64,000 nucleotides of DNA from Halobacillus massiliensis (GCF_900166625.1 NZ_LT800499.1:1095558-1159557); one strand, 5' to 3'; positions 24,944-34,310 are shown, numbered from the stretch's first letter. Numbers and translations: made by a program. Notes: a model not told the origin generated them from the letters alone.

Positions 24944-24964
24944 TAAAAAGGAGTGGTTCAAGTA

Positions 24965-26239
24965 ATGAAGAAAATTTTATCGGCTGTATTCGTTTCTTGT
25001 TTTGTTTTAGGGGGATGTTCGTTTTCTTCAGGATCAGATGGTGGGTCTGAAGATCAGCTCACAATCGAAATCTATCAAGGTAAAGTAGAATTCAAAGATC
25101 AGTTTGAAGAGCTGGCAAAAGAATATGAGAAAGAAAATCCTAACGTTAATATTGAAATTACCAGTGTTGGCGGAGGAAATGATTATGCCGGAACGTTAAA
25201 GACCAGGTTTGCCTCAGGAGATGAGCCGGAAATTTTCAGTGTTGCCGGGCCCACTGAAGCTCAAAATTTCGAAGATAATCTAGCAGATCTATCGGATACA
25301 AAGGCAGCAGATGCAGCTCTTGAAGGAACATTAGAGCCCGTTACAAAAGATGGTGAAGTTCAAGGACTTCCTTTTAACCAGGAAGGATACGGGTTAATTT
25401 ATAACAAGCAAATCTTTGAAGAAGCAGGAGTTAACCCTGATGATATCTTGACATATGAAGATTTAGAATCGGCAGTGGAGAAGCTGGATCGCCAAAAAGA
25501 AGAATTAGGCATTGAGGCTGTGTTTGCCTTTCCGGCAAAAGAGAAGTGGGTTCCTGGAAACCATTTATCTAATGTGTTTATAGCTCCTGAATTTGACCAG
25601 AAAGTATTAAATGCCTTTGAGTCAGAGAGCGTAGAGCTTGAAAAAGGAGAAGAATTTCAAAGAATGGTAGATTTACAAAATGAATATTCCATTCAGCCGA
25701 CGTTAACTCTGGATTACTCACAGCAAGTAGAGCAGTACTTCTCTTTGGGTAAAACAGCGATCATTCAGCAGGGAAACTGGATTTATCCTTCTGTTGAGCA
25801 GATGGATCCTGAATTTGCGGAAGAAAATATGGGGATTCTTCCAATTCCTGTGGAAGGTTTTGAAGGGAAAATGCCGGTTGGAATCCCTAATTACTGGGGT
25901 GTGAATAAGAACAATGATGACGCGACGATTCAGGCTTCTAAGGACTTTATTGATTGGATGTATACTTCCGAAACAGGTAAAGAAGCAGTCCTCAAAGATT
26001 TTAAATTTATTCCGGCCTATGAAGGGTTTGATACAGACAAAATTTCAGATCCTTTGTCTAAAGAAATTTACCAATACGCTTCTGAAGGAAATACGATCGG
26101 CTGGGTGCTCCTTGGATATCCGGGTACGTGGGGCGATGACTTGGGATCCTACATCCAGCAGTATGTAAGCGGTGATATTACATGGGAAGAGGTAGAAAAC
26201 AAAGCAGTTACTAGATGGGAAAATTACAGGCAGGAATAA
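24965..26239 (+). CDS. ABC transporter sugar-binding lipoprotein (SBP family 1)
   Basis: A 424-residue extracellular solute-binding protein. Signal peptide with lipobox (VLGGC, Cys about residue 18), then a low-complexity Ser/Gly linker and the SBP_1 fold (LPFNQEGYGLIYNKQIFEEAG; VGIPNYWGVNK). It captures oligosaccharides, here probably maltose- or isomaltose-type sugars given the GH13 enzyme in the operon. ATG 24965 follows AAAAGGAGTGGTTCA directly after operator O5. Confidence 0.9.
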   Translation: MKKILSAVFVSCFVLGGCSFSSGSDGGSEDQLTIEIYQGKVEFKDQFEELAKEYEKENPNVNIEITSVGGGNDYAGTLKTRFASGDEPEIFSVAGPTEAQNFEDNLADLSDTKAADAALEGTLEPVTKDGEVQGLPFNQEGYGLIYNKQIFEEAGVNPDDILTYEDLESAVEKLDRQKEELGIEAVFAFPAKEKWVPGNHLSNVFIAPEFDQKVLNAFESESVELEKGEEFQRMVDLQNEYSIQPTLTLDYSQQVEQYFSLGKTAIIQQGNWIYPSVEQMDPEFAEENMGILPIPVEGFEGKMPVGIPNYWGVNKNNDDATIQASKDFIDWMYTSETGKEAVLKDFKFIPAYEGFDTDKISDPLSKEIYQYASEGNTIGWVLLGYPGTWGDDLGSYIQQYVSGDITWEEVENKAVTRWENYRQE

Positions 26240-26253
26240 GAGAATTAAAATTA

Positions 26254-26280
26254 GAGCTGACAGCTTTATGCTGTTGGCTC
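26254..26280 (+). terminator. Intercistronic hairpin between binding protein and permease genes
   Basis: GAGCTGACAGC and GCTGTTGGCTC pair with two wobbles around TTTAT. With no long T tail it is more likely an mRNA stabiliser or partial attenuator, giving more binding protein than permease. Confidence 0.6.
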
Positions 26281-26308
26281 TCATCATTTAAATATATAGG
26301 AGGATTTT

Positions 26309-27169
26309 ATGAGCAATCGAACCTTCTCTTTCTGGTTATTTCTCTCTCCCGTTCTTTTCGGTTTAGGGATCGTTGTAGTTGTACCGTTTGTATATGGATT
26401 TATTTATTCTTTTACAGACTGGAATGGTTTAAGAGTTAATAATTTTCTAGGTTTGCAAAACTATATCCGTTTATTTCAGGAAGGTGAGTTTTTAAACGCT
26501 GTTTGGTTTACGACCAAGTTTGCGATTGTAGCCGTGATTCTGCTGAATATTTTTGGCTTGGCGCTGGCGTTAATCGTTACACGCAATATTAAAACCAACA
26601 GTCTATTACGTACAATCTTCTTTATGCCGAACTTAATTGGAGGCTTAATCTTAGGGTTCATCTGGCAGTTTATTTTTATCAGTGTATTTGGAGATGTAGC
26701 CGAACTCACCGGTATAGAAGGCTTAAACGGATGGCTTTCGACGGCCAACACCGGGTTTTGGGGGATTGTGATTCTAACATGCTGGCAGATGGCCGGTTAC
26801 ATTATGATCATTTATATTGCTTACTTAGAAAATATCCCGAAAGATTTAATTGAAGCGGCTAAAATTGATGGGGCCAGTGCTTTTCAACGGTTTAAGAACA
26901 TTACCTTTCCGTTAGTGGCTCCTGCTTTTACGATCAGTATGTTCTTAACGCTTTCCATGTCCTTTAAAATTTATGACCAAAACTTGTCGCTTACAAATGG
27001 CGGACCGGCTAACCAAACACAGATGGTAGCCATGGATATTGTCAATACCGCCTTTTCCGATAATGACATGGCCTATGCCCAGGCGAAAGCCGTGATCTTC
27101 TTCTTGATTGTATCCGTTGTAGCTCTTACGCAAGTATATTACAACAAGAAGCGGGAGGTGGAGATGTAA
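26309..27169 (+). CDS. ABC sugar permease, MalF/UgpA type
   Basis: A 286-residue membrane protein with six helices. The EAA loop that docks the ATPase reads EAAKIDGASAFQRFKNITFP near residue 195. ATG 26309 follows AGGAGGATTTT. Its last codons overlap the next permease gene (TAATG). Partner of the following permease for import of the sugar bound by the lipoprotein. Confidence 0.92.
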   Translation: MSNRTFSFWLFLSPVLFGLGIVVVVPFVYGFIYSFTDWNGLRVNNFLGLQNYIRLFQEGEFLNAVWFTTKFAIVAVILLNIFGLALALIVTRNIKTNSLLRTIFFMPNLIGGLILGFIWQFIFISVFGDVAELTGIEGLNGWLSTANTGFWGIVILTCWQMAGYIMIIYIAYLENIPKDLIEAAKIDGASAFQRFKNITFPLVAPAFTISMFLTLSMSFKIYDQNLSLTNGGPANQTQMVAMDIVNTAFSDNDMAYAQAKAVIFFLIVSVVALTQVYYNKKREVEM

Positions 27170-27993
27170 TGAAAAAGAATAACGAAAAGAGAAATATATA
27201 TTCCATCGAAGTTTTAGGAATCATGCTTGGCCTGTTGTGGATTGCTCCCTTTTATTTAATGATCGTCAACGCCTTTAAGACAAAGCGGGATATTTTCTCT
27301 GGGGTTCTCGGTCTGCCGGAAGAGTGGATTACAGAAAACTTTGTGGAAGCTTTTCTTGATTTAGAGTTTCTTCAATCTTTATTCAATTCTGTGATGATTA
27401 CGGTGCTGAGTGTGGCCGTTATCATTATTTTCTCAGCTATGGCTGGTTATGCTCTCCAGCGAAATAAAAGTAAACTCAGCGGGATTATGTTTTTCGTTTT
27501 TGTTGCCGCGATGTTGATTCCATTCCAATCCGTAATGATCCCGCTCATCGCCCTGTTTGGACAGGCGGATATGCTTAATGCCGGCGGGCTGATCTTTATG
27601 TATTTAGGATTTGGCTGCAGCCTTTCGATATTTTTGTACCATGGCGCGATGACCGGTGTATCCAAGTCAATGGATGAAGCGGCCATTATTGATGGAGCTA
27701 ACCGTTTTCAATTATTCTGGTTTATTATTTTCCCGCTGCTTAAACCAATCTCAGTTACTGTCGGCATTCTGAACGTTATTTGGATTTGGAATGACTACCT
27801 GCTTCCTTCGCTGGTACTTAATGAATCCAATGCTACGATTCCTTTAAAAATGTTTTATTTCTTCGGTCAGTATACGAAGCAGTGGCACCTGGCGCTTGCC
27901 GGTTTAACGATCGCGATTATTCCTGTAATTATCGGTTACTTCTTTGCCCAGAAACAAATTATCCAGGGTGTTTCAGAAGGTGCAGTTAAATAG
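27169..27993 (+). CDS. ABC sugar permease, MalG/UgpE type
   Basis: A 274-residue, six-helix permease with EAA loop DEAAIIDGANRFQLFWFIIF. It is translationally coupled to the upstream permease. No ATPase gene follows, so the transporter must use a shared MsmX-type ATPase encoded elsewhere, as many Bacillales sugar importers do. Confidence 0.92.
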   Translation: MKKNNEKRNIYSIEVLGIMLGLLWIAPFYLMIVNAFKTKRDIFSGVLGLPEEWITENFVEAFLDLEFLQSLFNSVMITVLSVAVIIIFSAMAGYALQRNKSKLSGIMFFVFVAAMLIPFQSVMIPLIALFGQADMLNAGGLIFMYLGFGCSLSIFLYHGAMTGVSKSMDEAAIIDGANRFQLFWFIIFPLLKPISVTVGILNVIWIWNDYLLPSLVLNESNATIPLKMFYFFGQYTKQWHLALAGLTIAIIPVIIGYFFAQKQIIQGVSEGAVK

Positions 27994-28012
27994 TTTAAGT
28001 GGAGGTTGTAAT

Positions 28013-29668
28013 ATGAAAAGGCATTGGTGGAAAGAAGCTGTCGCCTATCAAATATACCCCCGGAGTTTTATGGATTCCAATGGGGATGGGATTGGCGATA
28101 TTCAAGGGATCAATTCTAAGCTGGACTATCTTTTAGATTTGGGTATTGATGTTATCTGGATATGCCCTGTTTACAAGTCTCCAAACGATGATAATGGTTA
28201 TGATATTAGTGATTTTAAAGATATAATGGACGAATTTGGGACAATGGAAGATTTCCAGCACCTGCTTAAAGAAATTCATAAACGAAATATGCGGTTAATC
28301 ATGGATTTAGTCATTAATCATACTTCTGACGAACATCCTTGGTTTATTGAATCAAAATCGTCGAAAGATAATCCGTACAGGGACTATTATATATGGCGGC
28401 CTGGGAAGGAAGGGAAGGAACCAAATAACTGGGCTTCTATTTTTGAAGGGTCGGTCTGGGAACTGGATGAAACTACTGAAGAGTACTACATGCATATTTT
28501 CTCCCGGAAACAGCCGGATTTAAACTGGGAAAATCAGCAGGTGAGGGAAGATTTATATGAAATGATTAATTGGTGGCTTGATAAAGGAATAGACGGTTTC
28601 CGAATTGATGCCATTTCCCATATTAAGAAAGCACCTGGTTTTCTGGACCTTCCCAACCCGGAAGAAGAGGAATTCGTCTGCTCATTTGACGGCCATAGGA
28701 ATCAAGAAGGAATCCACGAATTTTTAAAGGAACTCAACAGCCGGACATTTTCCCGCTACGACATTATGACTGTGGGGGAAGCAAATGGTGTGAGTGTGGA
28801 TGAGGCTAAAGAATGGGTCGGGGAACAAGAAGGAAAGTTTCATATGATTTTTCAATTCGAACATACTGACTTATGGGGGAAAAATGGCAGCAAACGACCA
28901 GATATCCATAAGCTTAAAAATATTTTTGAAAAATGGCAGACTACACTACATGGTTCGGGATGGAATGCTTTATTTTTGGAAAACCATGATCTTCCCCGTT
29001 CAATATCTGTGTTAGGAAATGATGAGGAGTATCGTGAAGTTTCCAGTAAATGTTTAGCGGTCTTTTATTTTCTAATGCAGGGAACCCCTTTTATTTACCA
29101 AGGTCAGGAAATTGGGATGACAAACGTTAATTTTTCATCCATTGAGGACTATGACGACGTGGCCGCTAAAAATTTATATCATCACGAGATTGAAAATGGA
29201 AAGAAGCATGAGGAAGTGATGGAGGCCATTTGGTATAACGGAAGGGATAATTCCCGCACACCGATACAGTGGAGTGGAGACGAAAATGCAGGCTTTACTT
29301 CCGGAGTCCCCTGGTTAAAGATCAATCCTAATTATAAAGCAATCAATGTAGAAAGCTCTTTGCAAGAGAGAGACTCTATTTTTCACTTTTATAAGAGGCT
29401 TATTCAGCTTCGAAAAAAGTATCCTGCTTTAATTTATGGTGACTTTGAACTTGTACTTCCTGAGCATGACCAAATATTTGCCTATCGCAGAACCCTGGAA
29501 AAAGAGGAAATTCTAATTATCACCAATCTGTTTGAAGGAAAAATAGAATTTAATTTGTCAGAGTCCGGGATAGATGAAGGCTCACTCGAATTGTTAATAA
29601 GTAATTATCATGGTTTTGAAGAAAAGGTATGGAAGCCATTTGAAGCAAGAGTATACAGGTTTACGTAA
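28013..29668 (+). CDS. GH13 alpha-glucosidase (oligo-1,6-glucosidase subfamily)
   Basis: A 551-residue cytoplasmic glycosidase of GH13 (subfamily 31-like). Visible: QIYPRSFMDSNGDGIGD, nucleophile Asp199 in GFRIDAI, acid/base Glu256 in VGEANG and Asp326 in ENHDLPR. It hydrolyses terminal alpha-glucosides from imported oligosaccharides. The residue after the nucleophile is Ala200; in Bacillus oligo-1,6-glucosidase it is Val and was linked to alpha-1,6 preference, whereas Ala or Thr goes with alpha-1,4 preference, so maltose-type substrates are favoured here (inference). ATG 28013 follows GTGGAGGTTGT, 19 bp after the permease stop. Confidence 0.92.
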   Translation: MKRHWWKEAVAYQIYPRSFMDSNGDGIGDIQGINSKLDYLLDLGIDVIWICPVYKSPNDDNGYDISDFKDIMDEFGTMEDFQHLLKEIHKRNMRLIMDLVINHTSDEHPWFIESKSSKDNPYRDYYIWRPGKEGKEPNNWASIFEGSVWELDETTEEYYMHIFSRKQPDLNWENQQVREDLYEMINWWLDKGIDGFRIDAISHIKKAPGFLDLPNPEEEEFVCSFDGHRNQEGIHEFLKELNSRTFSRYDIMTVGEANGVSVDEAKEWVGEQEGKFHMIFQFEHTDLWGKNGSKRPDIHKLKNIFEKWQTTLHGSGWNALFLENHDLPRSISVLGNDEEYREVSSKCLAVFYFLMQGTPFIYQGQEIGMTNVNFSSIEDYDDVAAKNLYHHEIENGKKHEEVMEAIWYNGRDNSRTPIQWSGDENAGFTSGVPWLKINPNYKAINVESSLQERDSIFHFYKRLIQLRKKYPALIYGDFELVLPEHDQIFAYRRTLEKEEILIITNLFEGKIEFNLSESGIDEGSLELLISNYHGFEEKVWKPFEARVYRFT

Positions 29669-29864
29669 AATATCGTATAGGATTTTTATGATTTTACTTA
29701 AGTATTTTATTAAACTGTCCTTGCTGGTATAATCTGATCAATTTGTATTCTCTTCTAGCAATACCTGCAGTTTTTGTCGGGTTTTCTTGGTGTATTCTCC
29801 TTTTGCAAAGAAGGAAAAGCCATTCCTTTCGTTGAATAAGTTATAGAAAAGGAGAATGAGTCTT

Positions 29865-30152
29865 ATGAAAAAGATCAGGATTGATAAGGTCTTCCGTGTA
29901 GACAGTAACGAAGAAGTTGATTTCAAAAAAGGTCTGCTGCTGATCGATGATAAGGCTATCCAATCAAACTGGACGGTCAGCTTATCCGACGTAAAGGATC
30001 CAGGCAGCTTTCAAGCTGAGGACTCGTCCTATCACTTGCGTTTAACAGACAGAATGGGACACACCTATGTGGGGACGGCAGGGACAGATTTAATATCTAA
30101 CGATGGCTCAGTGCTGATGGTTTCAAAGGGAGATTTAACCGAAGAAGCCTGA
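29865..30152 (+). CDS. Small protein of unknown function
   Basis: A 95-residue, probably beta-rich cytoplasmic protein (WTVSLSDVKDPGSF, YHLRLTDRMGHTYVGTAG). No family recognised. AAAAGGAG lies 10 bp before ATG 29865; an in-frame ATG at 29856 is too near the ribosome site, though it cannot be excluded. Single gene with a terminator. Confidence 0.6.
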   Translation: MKKIRIDKVFRVDSNEEVDFKKGLLLIDDKAIQSNWTVSLSDVKDPGSFQAEDSSYHLRLTDRMGHTYVGTAGTDLISNDGSVLMVSKGDLTEEA

Positions 30153-30167
30153 AGCTTGTCTTCATAA

Positions 30168-30206
30168 AAGGAGATAGACACACAGATAGTGTCTATCTCT
30201 TTTTTA
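30168..30206. terminator. Bidirectional terminator between convergent genes
   Basis: AGGAGATAGACAC and GTGTCTATCTCTT arms with a T run; it reaches the stop of the facing cupin gene. Confidence 0.85.
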
Positions 30207-30794
30207 ACGATAAGCATACGGATAATAACGAAACGGCGGGGTGTGATAAGAGGGTTGATTCCGCTCACAATTCTCGTACGGACCAATATAGGCGGCAGGC
30301 TGAACAGGTTCTGTCGTCTTGATCCACTGCTGCTCATCCATGCAGTACGTATGGGCCATCACCTGGCTCGGAGTAAATTTAAGGATATCAGAGCCTAAGA
30401 TTACCTGCGGCACAGGTGCGTTAAAAATAGCGAGCAGATGAGTATTATCTTCAAGCGCCTGCTCATAGTGCCACCAGCCCTGCGGGACGTTGGTAACCTG
30501 CCCGGGAGTAATAGTGAAATTGATTATTTCCTGAGTGAATGGGTTTAAGATGGAGACTTGAGCAGAACCCGAAATGCAGTATACCAATTCGGCAGCGTTT
30601 TGGTGGTAATGAGGCTCCACGACATTGTTTTTGCTTAAAAAGATATCGAGCAGGGAAGAATTGTCCAATGTATTCAGTTGGTTGACCCCAAGCACGTTTA
30701 TCAAGTTCTGATCATTCTTTTTAAAAAGCGGACTTTGATTAACGTCAAACCAAAATTGGGCAGACGGTGAGGAATAATCCATGTATTTAGTCAT
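30204..30794 (-). CDS. Cupin-domain protein with aromatic C-terminal tail
   Basis: A 196-residue cupin: PHYHQNAAELVYCISGSAQV (residues about 62-80, metal His and Glu) and VPQGWWHYEQ (His) form the barrel site, like one half of an oxalate decarboxylase. The tail HTPPFRYYPYAYR is Tyr/Pro-rich, as in spore coat proteins, so a coat role is possible. GAGGTGATCAGCA precedes ATG 30794. Enzymatic activity is not certain. Confidence 0.75.
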   Translation of the reverse strand: MTKYMDYSSPSAQFWFDVNQSPLFKKNDQNLINVLGVNQLNTLDNSSLLDIFLSKNNVVEPHYHQNAAELVYCISGSAQVSILNPFTQEIINFTITPGQVTNVPQGWWHYEQALEDNTHLLAIFNAPVPQVILGSDILKFTPSQVMAHTYCMDEQQWIKTTEPVQPAAYIGPYENCERNQPSYHTPPFRYYPYAYR

Positions 30795-30946
30795 TGCTGA
30801 TCACCTCTCAGACGTTAATAAGGAATAATGTACGGTATGATAGTTCCGCCCAATTGGTGAATGACTGCTTGTCTCAAATCCCCCATGTCATACTTTTATG
30901 TATAATGTAATCATTACTTTTAAAGAATCGGGGTGGAAATGCTGTG

Positions 30947-31282
30947 ATGAAAAGTTTTTGGATCATTATATCCTTTGTCGTTTTTCTATTCACAGGCTAT
31001 TCTGCTCCTTCTGAAAGTATGGAAAAGCTCACGTTTGATTCAGTCGACCAAACTTCGATTGATGAAGCAGAAGCTTATTATAAAGTCGTTCCAGCCAAAC
31101 CGGCTAATTCAGCCGGATTCGCTAAGGAACAACACGATCATTCATCTGCCTATGTCCCCGGTCCTTTGCCTGTAGGTGAAGGGAAAACGACGACATATGA
31201 AAGCAGGCTGGCGCCGGACTCTTTTATAAAGCGCTCAGGATTTATATATGCAAGAAAGTATCAATCGAGTTATTTAGGATAG
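30947..31282 (+). CDS. Small secreted protein, unknown function
   Basis: A 111-residue protein with an N-terminal signal peptide (SFWIIISFVVFLFTGYSAPS, cleavage probably after YSA) and a hydrophilic remainder (KVVPAKPANSAGFAKEQHDH). No family recognised. GTG 30944 and ATG 30947 are adjacent; a GGGGTGG site precedes them. Confidence 0.6.
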   Translation: MKSFWIIISFVVFLFTGYSAPSESMEKLTFDSVDQTSIDEAEAYYKVVPAKPANSAGFAKEQHDHSSAYVPGPLPVGEGKTTTYESRLAPDSFIKRSGFIYARKYQSSYLG

Positions 31283-31332
31283 TCACTTACTTTTTATTTT
31301 GTTCCAAATGATATGGAAGGGAGTATAAGTAA

Positions 31333-31515
31333 GTGACCTCAAATACAAGCCAAACTATTGAATGCTTTATTGTCATTTTATCCATCCTGCTGATATTTTT
31401 CGGAACCATCTGGGTTTCCGGTAATGCTGCAGGGGCGGACTTAACGAACCACTTGCCCTCGTTATCGTGGGATTTAGTGAACACAGAGGAATTGAGAAAA
31501 ATTGTTCCATTATAG
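31333..31515 (+). CDS. Small single-helix membrane protein, unknown function
   Basis: A 60-residue protein with one hydrophobic helix (IECFIVILSILLIFFGTIWV) and a soluble tail. GTG 31333 is 9 bp after GGAAGGGAG. The start overlaps one arm of an inverted repeat (GTCACTTAC at 31282 and GTAAGTGAC at about 31328). Terminator follows. Confidence 0.5.
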   Translation: MTSNTSQTIECFIVILSILLIFFGTIWVSGNAAGADLTNHLPSLSWDLVNTEELRKIVPL

Positions 31516-31526
31516 AATTGCAAAAG

Positions 31527-31554
31527 AACCAGCTCTAACTTTAGAGCTGGTTTT
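31527..31554 (+). terminator. Intrinsic terminator
   Basis: AACCAGCTCTA and TAGAGCTGGTT arms and a short T run. Confidence 0.75.
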
Positions 31555-31802
31555 CAACTTATAGAGGAACAGTTTCAGTATGGCAAAATTAGAGACAAGA
31601 GAATTAGCTCGTCGGATCCCCCGAGGAAATCGAGGAATCAGCCGTTTTTTTCTATATATGTTTAAAATTTTTCCACTAAACAAGACATGCTAACTATTAG
31701 GGCTTGTTCATTATTTTTTTGTAAAGTCTTCTTCTTGCAGGGTTCTCTTATATAGTATCGAACTTAATCATGGAGTTTAAATAGGGAAGGAGTGTGCTAT
31801 TT

Positions 31803-32903
31803 TTGAAAAAATGGATGGTGTTAATGGCTGGGGTTTTTATTCTTTTGATTACCAGTCCTGTTCAAGGAGCCGATGTATTATCTGTACAGGACGCCAAAGA
31901 ACAGCCCAATGGTACGGAAATTACAGTAGAAGGTTATGTCGTAGGTGTCCCAACTGCAGTCAATCAAGTAGAACAAAGCAGCTTTACGAGCAATTATGCC
32001 CTTGCTCTAGCGGATGATCCCGATGAAACACAAGTCAGTGAGATGATTTTTGTGAAGCTTGATAACAGCTATAGAAACGAGTTCGGCCTTGTGGACAATC
32101 CAGAGAATATCGGTGCTTTACTTAAAGTAGACGGAACGAGAGATCCGTATTTTAGTCATGAAGGAATAGAGAATGTTCGTTACATTCAAAAGAACTGCGG
32201 CGGAGGAGAAGATGAACAAACCCCGACCGGTTATTATGACAGTACGGAAGGGTTGTCAGGGGATGCTTTAAAGCAGGAGCTGCATGACATTATTGATGAC
32301 CATACAGAATTATCGTACAGCAATGTGTGGGAAGCTCTAAGAGAAACCGATGAAGATCCGGATAATCCTGATCATGTCATCCTTTTATATTCTGGTCAGT
32401 CTCTTTCAAAATTTGATAACGGAGGAAATGTCGATGACTGGAACCGCGAGCATGTGTGGGCCAAGTCACATGGAGATTTTGGCACTTCCCGAGGACCGGG
32501 CACTGATCTTCATCATTTGCGTCCGACAGATGTGACGGTAAATTCAGCCCGTGGGAATCTTGATTTTGATAATGGGGGAGCTGCGCTGCCGGAAGCTTCG
32601 GAGAATTACTATGATGGAGATTCATGGGAGCCCCGTGATGAAGTAAAAGGAGACGTGGCACGTATGATTTTTTATATGGCTGTCCGCTATGAAGGAGATG
32701 GAGGAGAACTGGATTTGGAAATTGAAGATTACACGGGAACGAGCGGTCCGCATTTAGGGAAGCTCTCCACATTAAAGCAATGGCATGAAAACGATCCAGT
32801 TGACGCTTTTGAGAGAAATCGCAATGACGTCATCTACAATGATTACCAAGGCAATCGTAATCCGTTTATTGACCAGCCGGAATTTGTTGAACAAGTTTGG
32901 TAG
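31803..32903 (+). CDS. Secreted endonuclease I-family nuclease with N-terminal OB-like domain
   Basis: A 366-residue exported nuclease. Signal peptide ends near SPVQGA. Residues about 25-130 resemble the YhcR-type OB-fold domain (LSVQDAKEQPNGTEITVEGYV). Residues about 145-360 are endonuclease I (beta-beta-alpha metal fold): WNREHVWAKSHGDFG, GTDLHHLRPTD and NSARGNLDF with catalytic His and metal Asn. Similar to B. subtilis Bsn. It probably degrades extracellular nucleic acid for nutrients. TTG 31803 is chosen because AAGGAG is 10 bp upstream; GTG 31794 is too close. Confidence 0.88.
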   Translation: MKKWMVLMAGVFILLITSPVQGADVLSVQDAKEQPNGTEITVEGYVVGVPTAVNQVEQSSFTSNYALALADDPDETQVSEMIFVKLDNSYRNEFGLVDNPENIGALLKVDGTRDPYFSHEGIENVRYIQKNCGGGEDEQTPTGYYDSTEGLSGDALKQELHDIIDDHTELSYSNVWEALRETDEDPDNPDHVILLYSGQSLSKFDNGGNVDDWNREHVWAKSHGDFGTSRGPGTDLHHLRPTDVTVNSARGNLDFDNGGAALPEASENYYDGDSWEPRDEVKGDVARMIFYMAVRYEGDGGELDLEIEDYTGTSGPHLGKLSTLKQWHENDPVDAFERNRNDVIYNDYQGNRNPFIDQPEFVEQVW

Positions 32904-32952
32904 TGTTCTTACGGCCAGTTGTCTAATTAAGGGATGAGAAGGAGTGGAGCGT

Positions 32953-33498
32953 ATGGGGACTGTTTTAAGTGATTTGCCAAATAAGAAGCTTGTCCACCCT
33001 GATGGCCGTAAGATTACTTTCCTCGATCATGGAGTAGATAGGGACGGAGAATATCTATTACTGGAACACCGGGTACCATGTCCAAAGATGCTAAGCGGCC
33101 CTCACTGGCATCCACTGTTAACAGAAACCTTCCGTATAAAAGAAGGGGAATTGAAAATAGTCGTTGATAAAAAAGAGGAGATCCTCGGTTCAGGAGATCA
33201 GCTGACGGTTTACCCAAAGCAGGTTCACCACTTTAGGAATGAGGAGGATAGTGAATTAATAATAACACACCGTATTCAGCCTCCTAGAAATAATTGGAAA
33301 ATATTTTCGCTGATTCACCACCTCGAATGCAACGGCAAACTATCAAAAAAAGGAATTCCTAAGGATCCCTTATGGCTGGGACTTGCCTGGGAATATATGG
33401 ACGGTTATCTTTCAGGCCCGCCACTCTTGCTGCAAAAATGTGTGTTAGGTGGTTTGGCAAAGGCAGCTGGAAAAGCAGGATGTAAAACTTGGATATAA
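32953..33498 (+). CDS. Cupin-domain protein
   Basis: A 181-residue single-cupin protein: GPHWHPLLTETFRIKEGEL (His, His, Glu) and VYPKQVHHFRNEE (His) form the metal site. The C-terminal 65 residues (WLGLAWEYMDGYLSG, LLLQKCVLGGLAKAAGKAG) are hydrophobic and unfamiliar. ATG 32953 is 8 bp after AAGGAG. Function unknown. Confidence 0.72.
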   Translation: MGTVLSDLPNKKLVHPDGRKITFLDHGVDRDGEYLLLEHRVPCPKMLSGPHWHPLLTETFRIKEGELKIVVDKKEEILGSGDQLTVYPKQVHHFRNEEDSELIITHRIQPPRNNWKIFSLIHHLECNGKLSKKGIPKDPLWLGLAWEYMDGYLSGPPLLLQKCVLGGLAKAAGKAGCKTWI

Positions 33499-33525
33499 AA
33501 CTCTCGTATGCCGGGAGTTTTATTT
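33497..33525 (+). terminator. Weak intrinsic terminator
   Basis: AAAACTCTCG / CGGGAGTTTT arms around TATGC, then T-rich DNA. Confidence 0.55.
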
Positions 33526-33575
33526 TTTGAATTTCAAAGTAGAGAAATATGAGGGTAGAGATTGGGGAGAAGCAA

Positions 33576-34310
33576 GTGAGTATTCACTATTTTATTATGG
33601 CTGGTTTCATCATTTTATCATTAGCCGTGGTGTTTTTTATAAAACATCCTCGCAGGGTAACGGTTAAGGTTGGATTGATTTGCTGGATATTATTAAGCGT
33701 CTATTTTCTCATCGAATATTTGGTGATCCAAAAGACAACAGCTGTTTATCAATTTATGGTACAGCCCATGAGTGACCTCGGGGTTACGGCTTGTGGAACA
33801 AATACATATGTTTTAGCACCTTACGACATCTGTTCACCATATCATTTACTTATGAATTGGACTTTTACCTTAACTGGAATCGTAATATTGGTTGGAGCGG
33901 TATACATTCATCCGCTATGGCCAAAGCAGCGGAAAACGAGAGCAGCAACGATATTATTCGTTATCTTTGGTCTGAGTTATGCCGTTTCTGGTGTTTTTCC
34001 GGCAGACGTTCATTTTCTTTGGCACACTTTAGGATCCCTGCCGGGGATGGTTGTTCAAATTCCTGCGTTACTTATGATTGCACTTTCGATTCGTGGCTCT
34101 ATGCCGAAACTGTCGCTTTGGACGGCTCTTTGTGCGGTAGTTACTTCATGTTCACTGCTTCTTCTATTTTATCAGCCAGAATTTATTTACCTGCCGGCAG
34201 GACTGTTACAGCGTACCTTGTACGGTTCTGTATATTTATGGATGGCCGTCACCGCAATTTTGCTTTGGAACAAAAAAATACTGCTTAATAAATTCTTAAT
34301 AAATTCTTAA
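33576..34310 (+). CDS. DUF998 membrane protein
   Basis: A 244-residue protein with six or seven helices. MVQPMSDLGVTACG, YHLLMNWTFTLTG and AVSGVFPADVHFLWHTLGSL match DUF998, a family of unknown function. The GTG 33576 is 5 bp after GGGGAGA; the ATG at 33549 has no ribosome site. Its 3' end overlaps the stop of the convergent TetR gene by four bases, without a terminator between them. Confidence 0.8.
   Translation: MSIHYFIMAGFIILSLAVVFFIKHPRRVTVKVGLICWILLSVYFLIEYLVIQKTTAVYQFMVQPMSDLGVTACGTNTYVLAPYDICSPYHLLMNWTFTLTGIVILVGAVYIHPLWPKQRKTRAATILFVIFGLSYAVSGVFPADVHFLWHTLGSLPGMVVQIPALLMIALSIRGSMPKLSLWTALCAVVTSCSLLLLFYQPEFIYLPAGLLQRTLYGSVYLWMAVTAILLWNKKILLNKFLINS

Noticed and set aside
31282-31336. 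Inverted repeat GTCACTTAC / GTAAGTGAC as a terminator
   Set aside because: The arms are over 30 bp apart and no T tract follows; it may be an operator but nothing supports it further.
32377-32772. 131-codon His-rich frame antisense to the nuclease gene
   Set aside because: Shadow of the EndA-type coding strand; no ribosome site.
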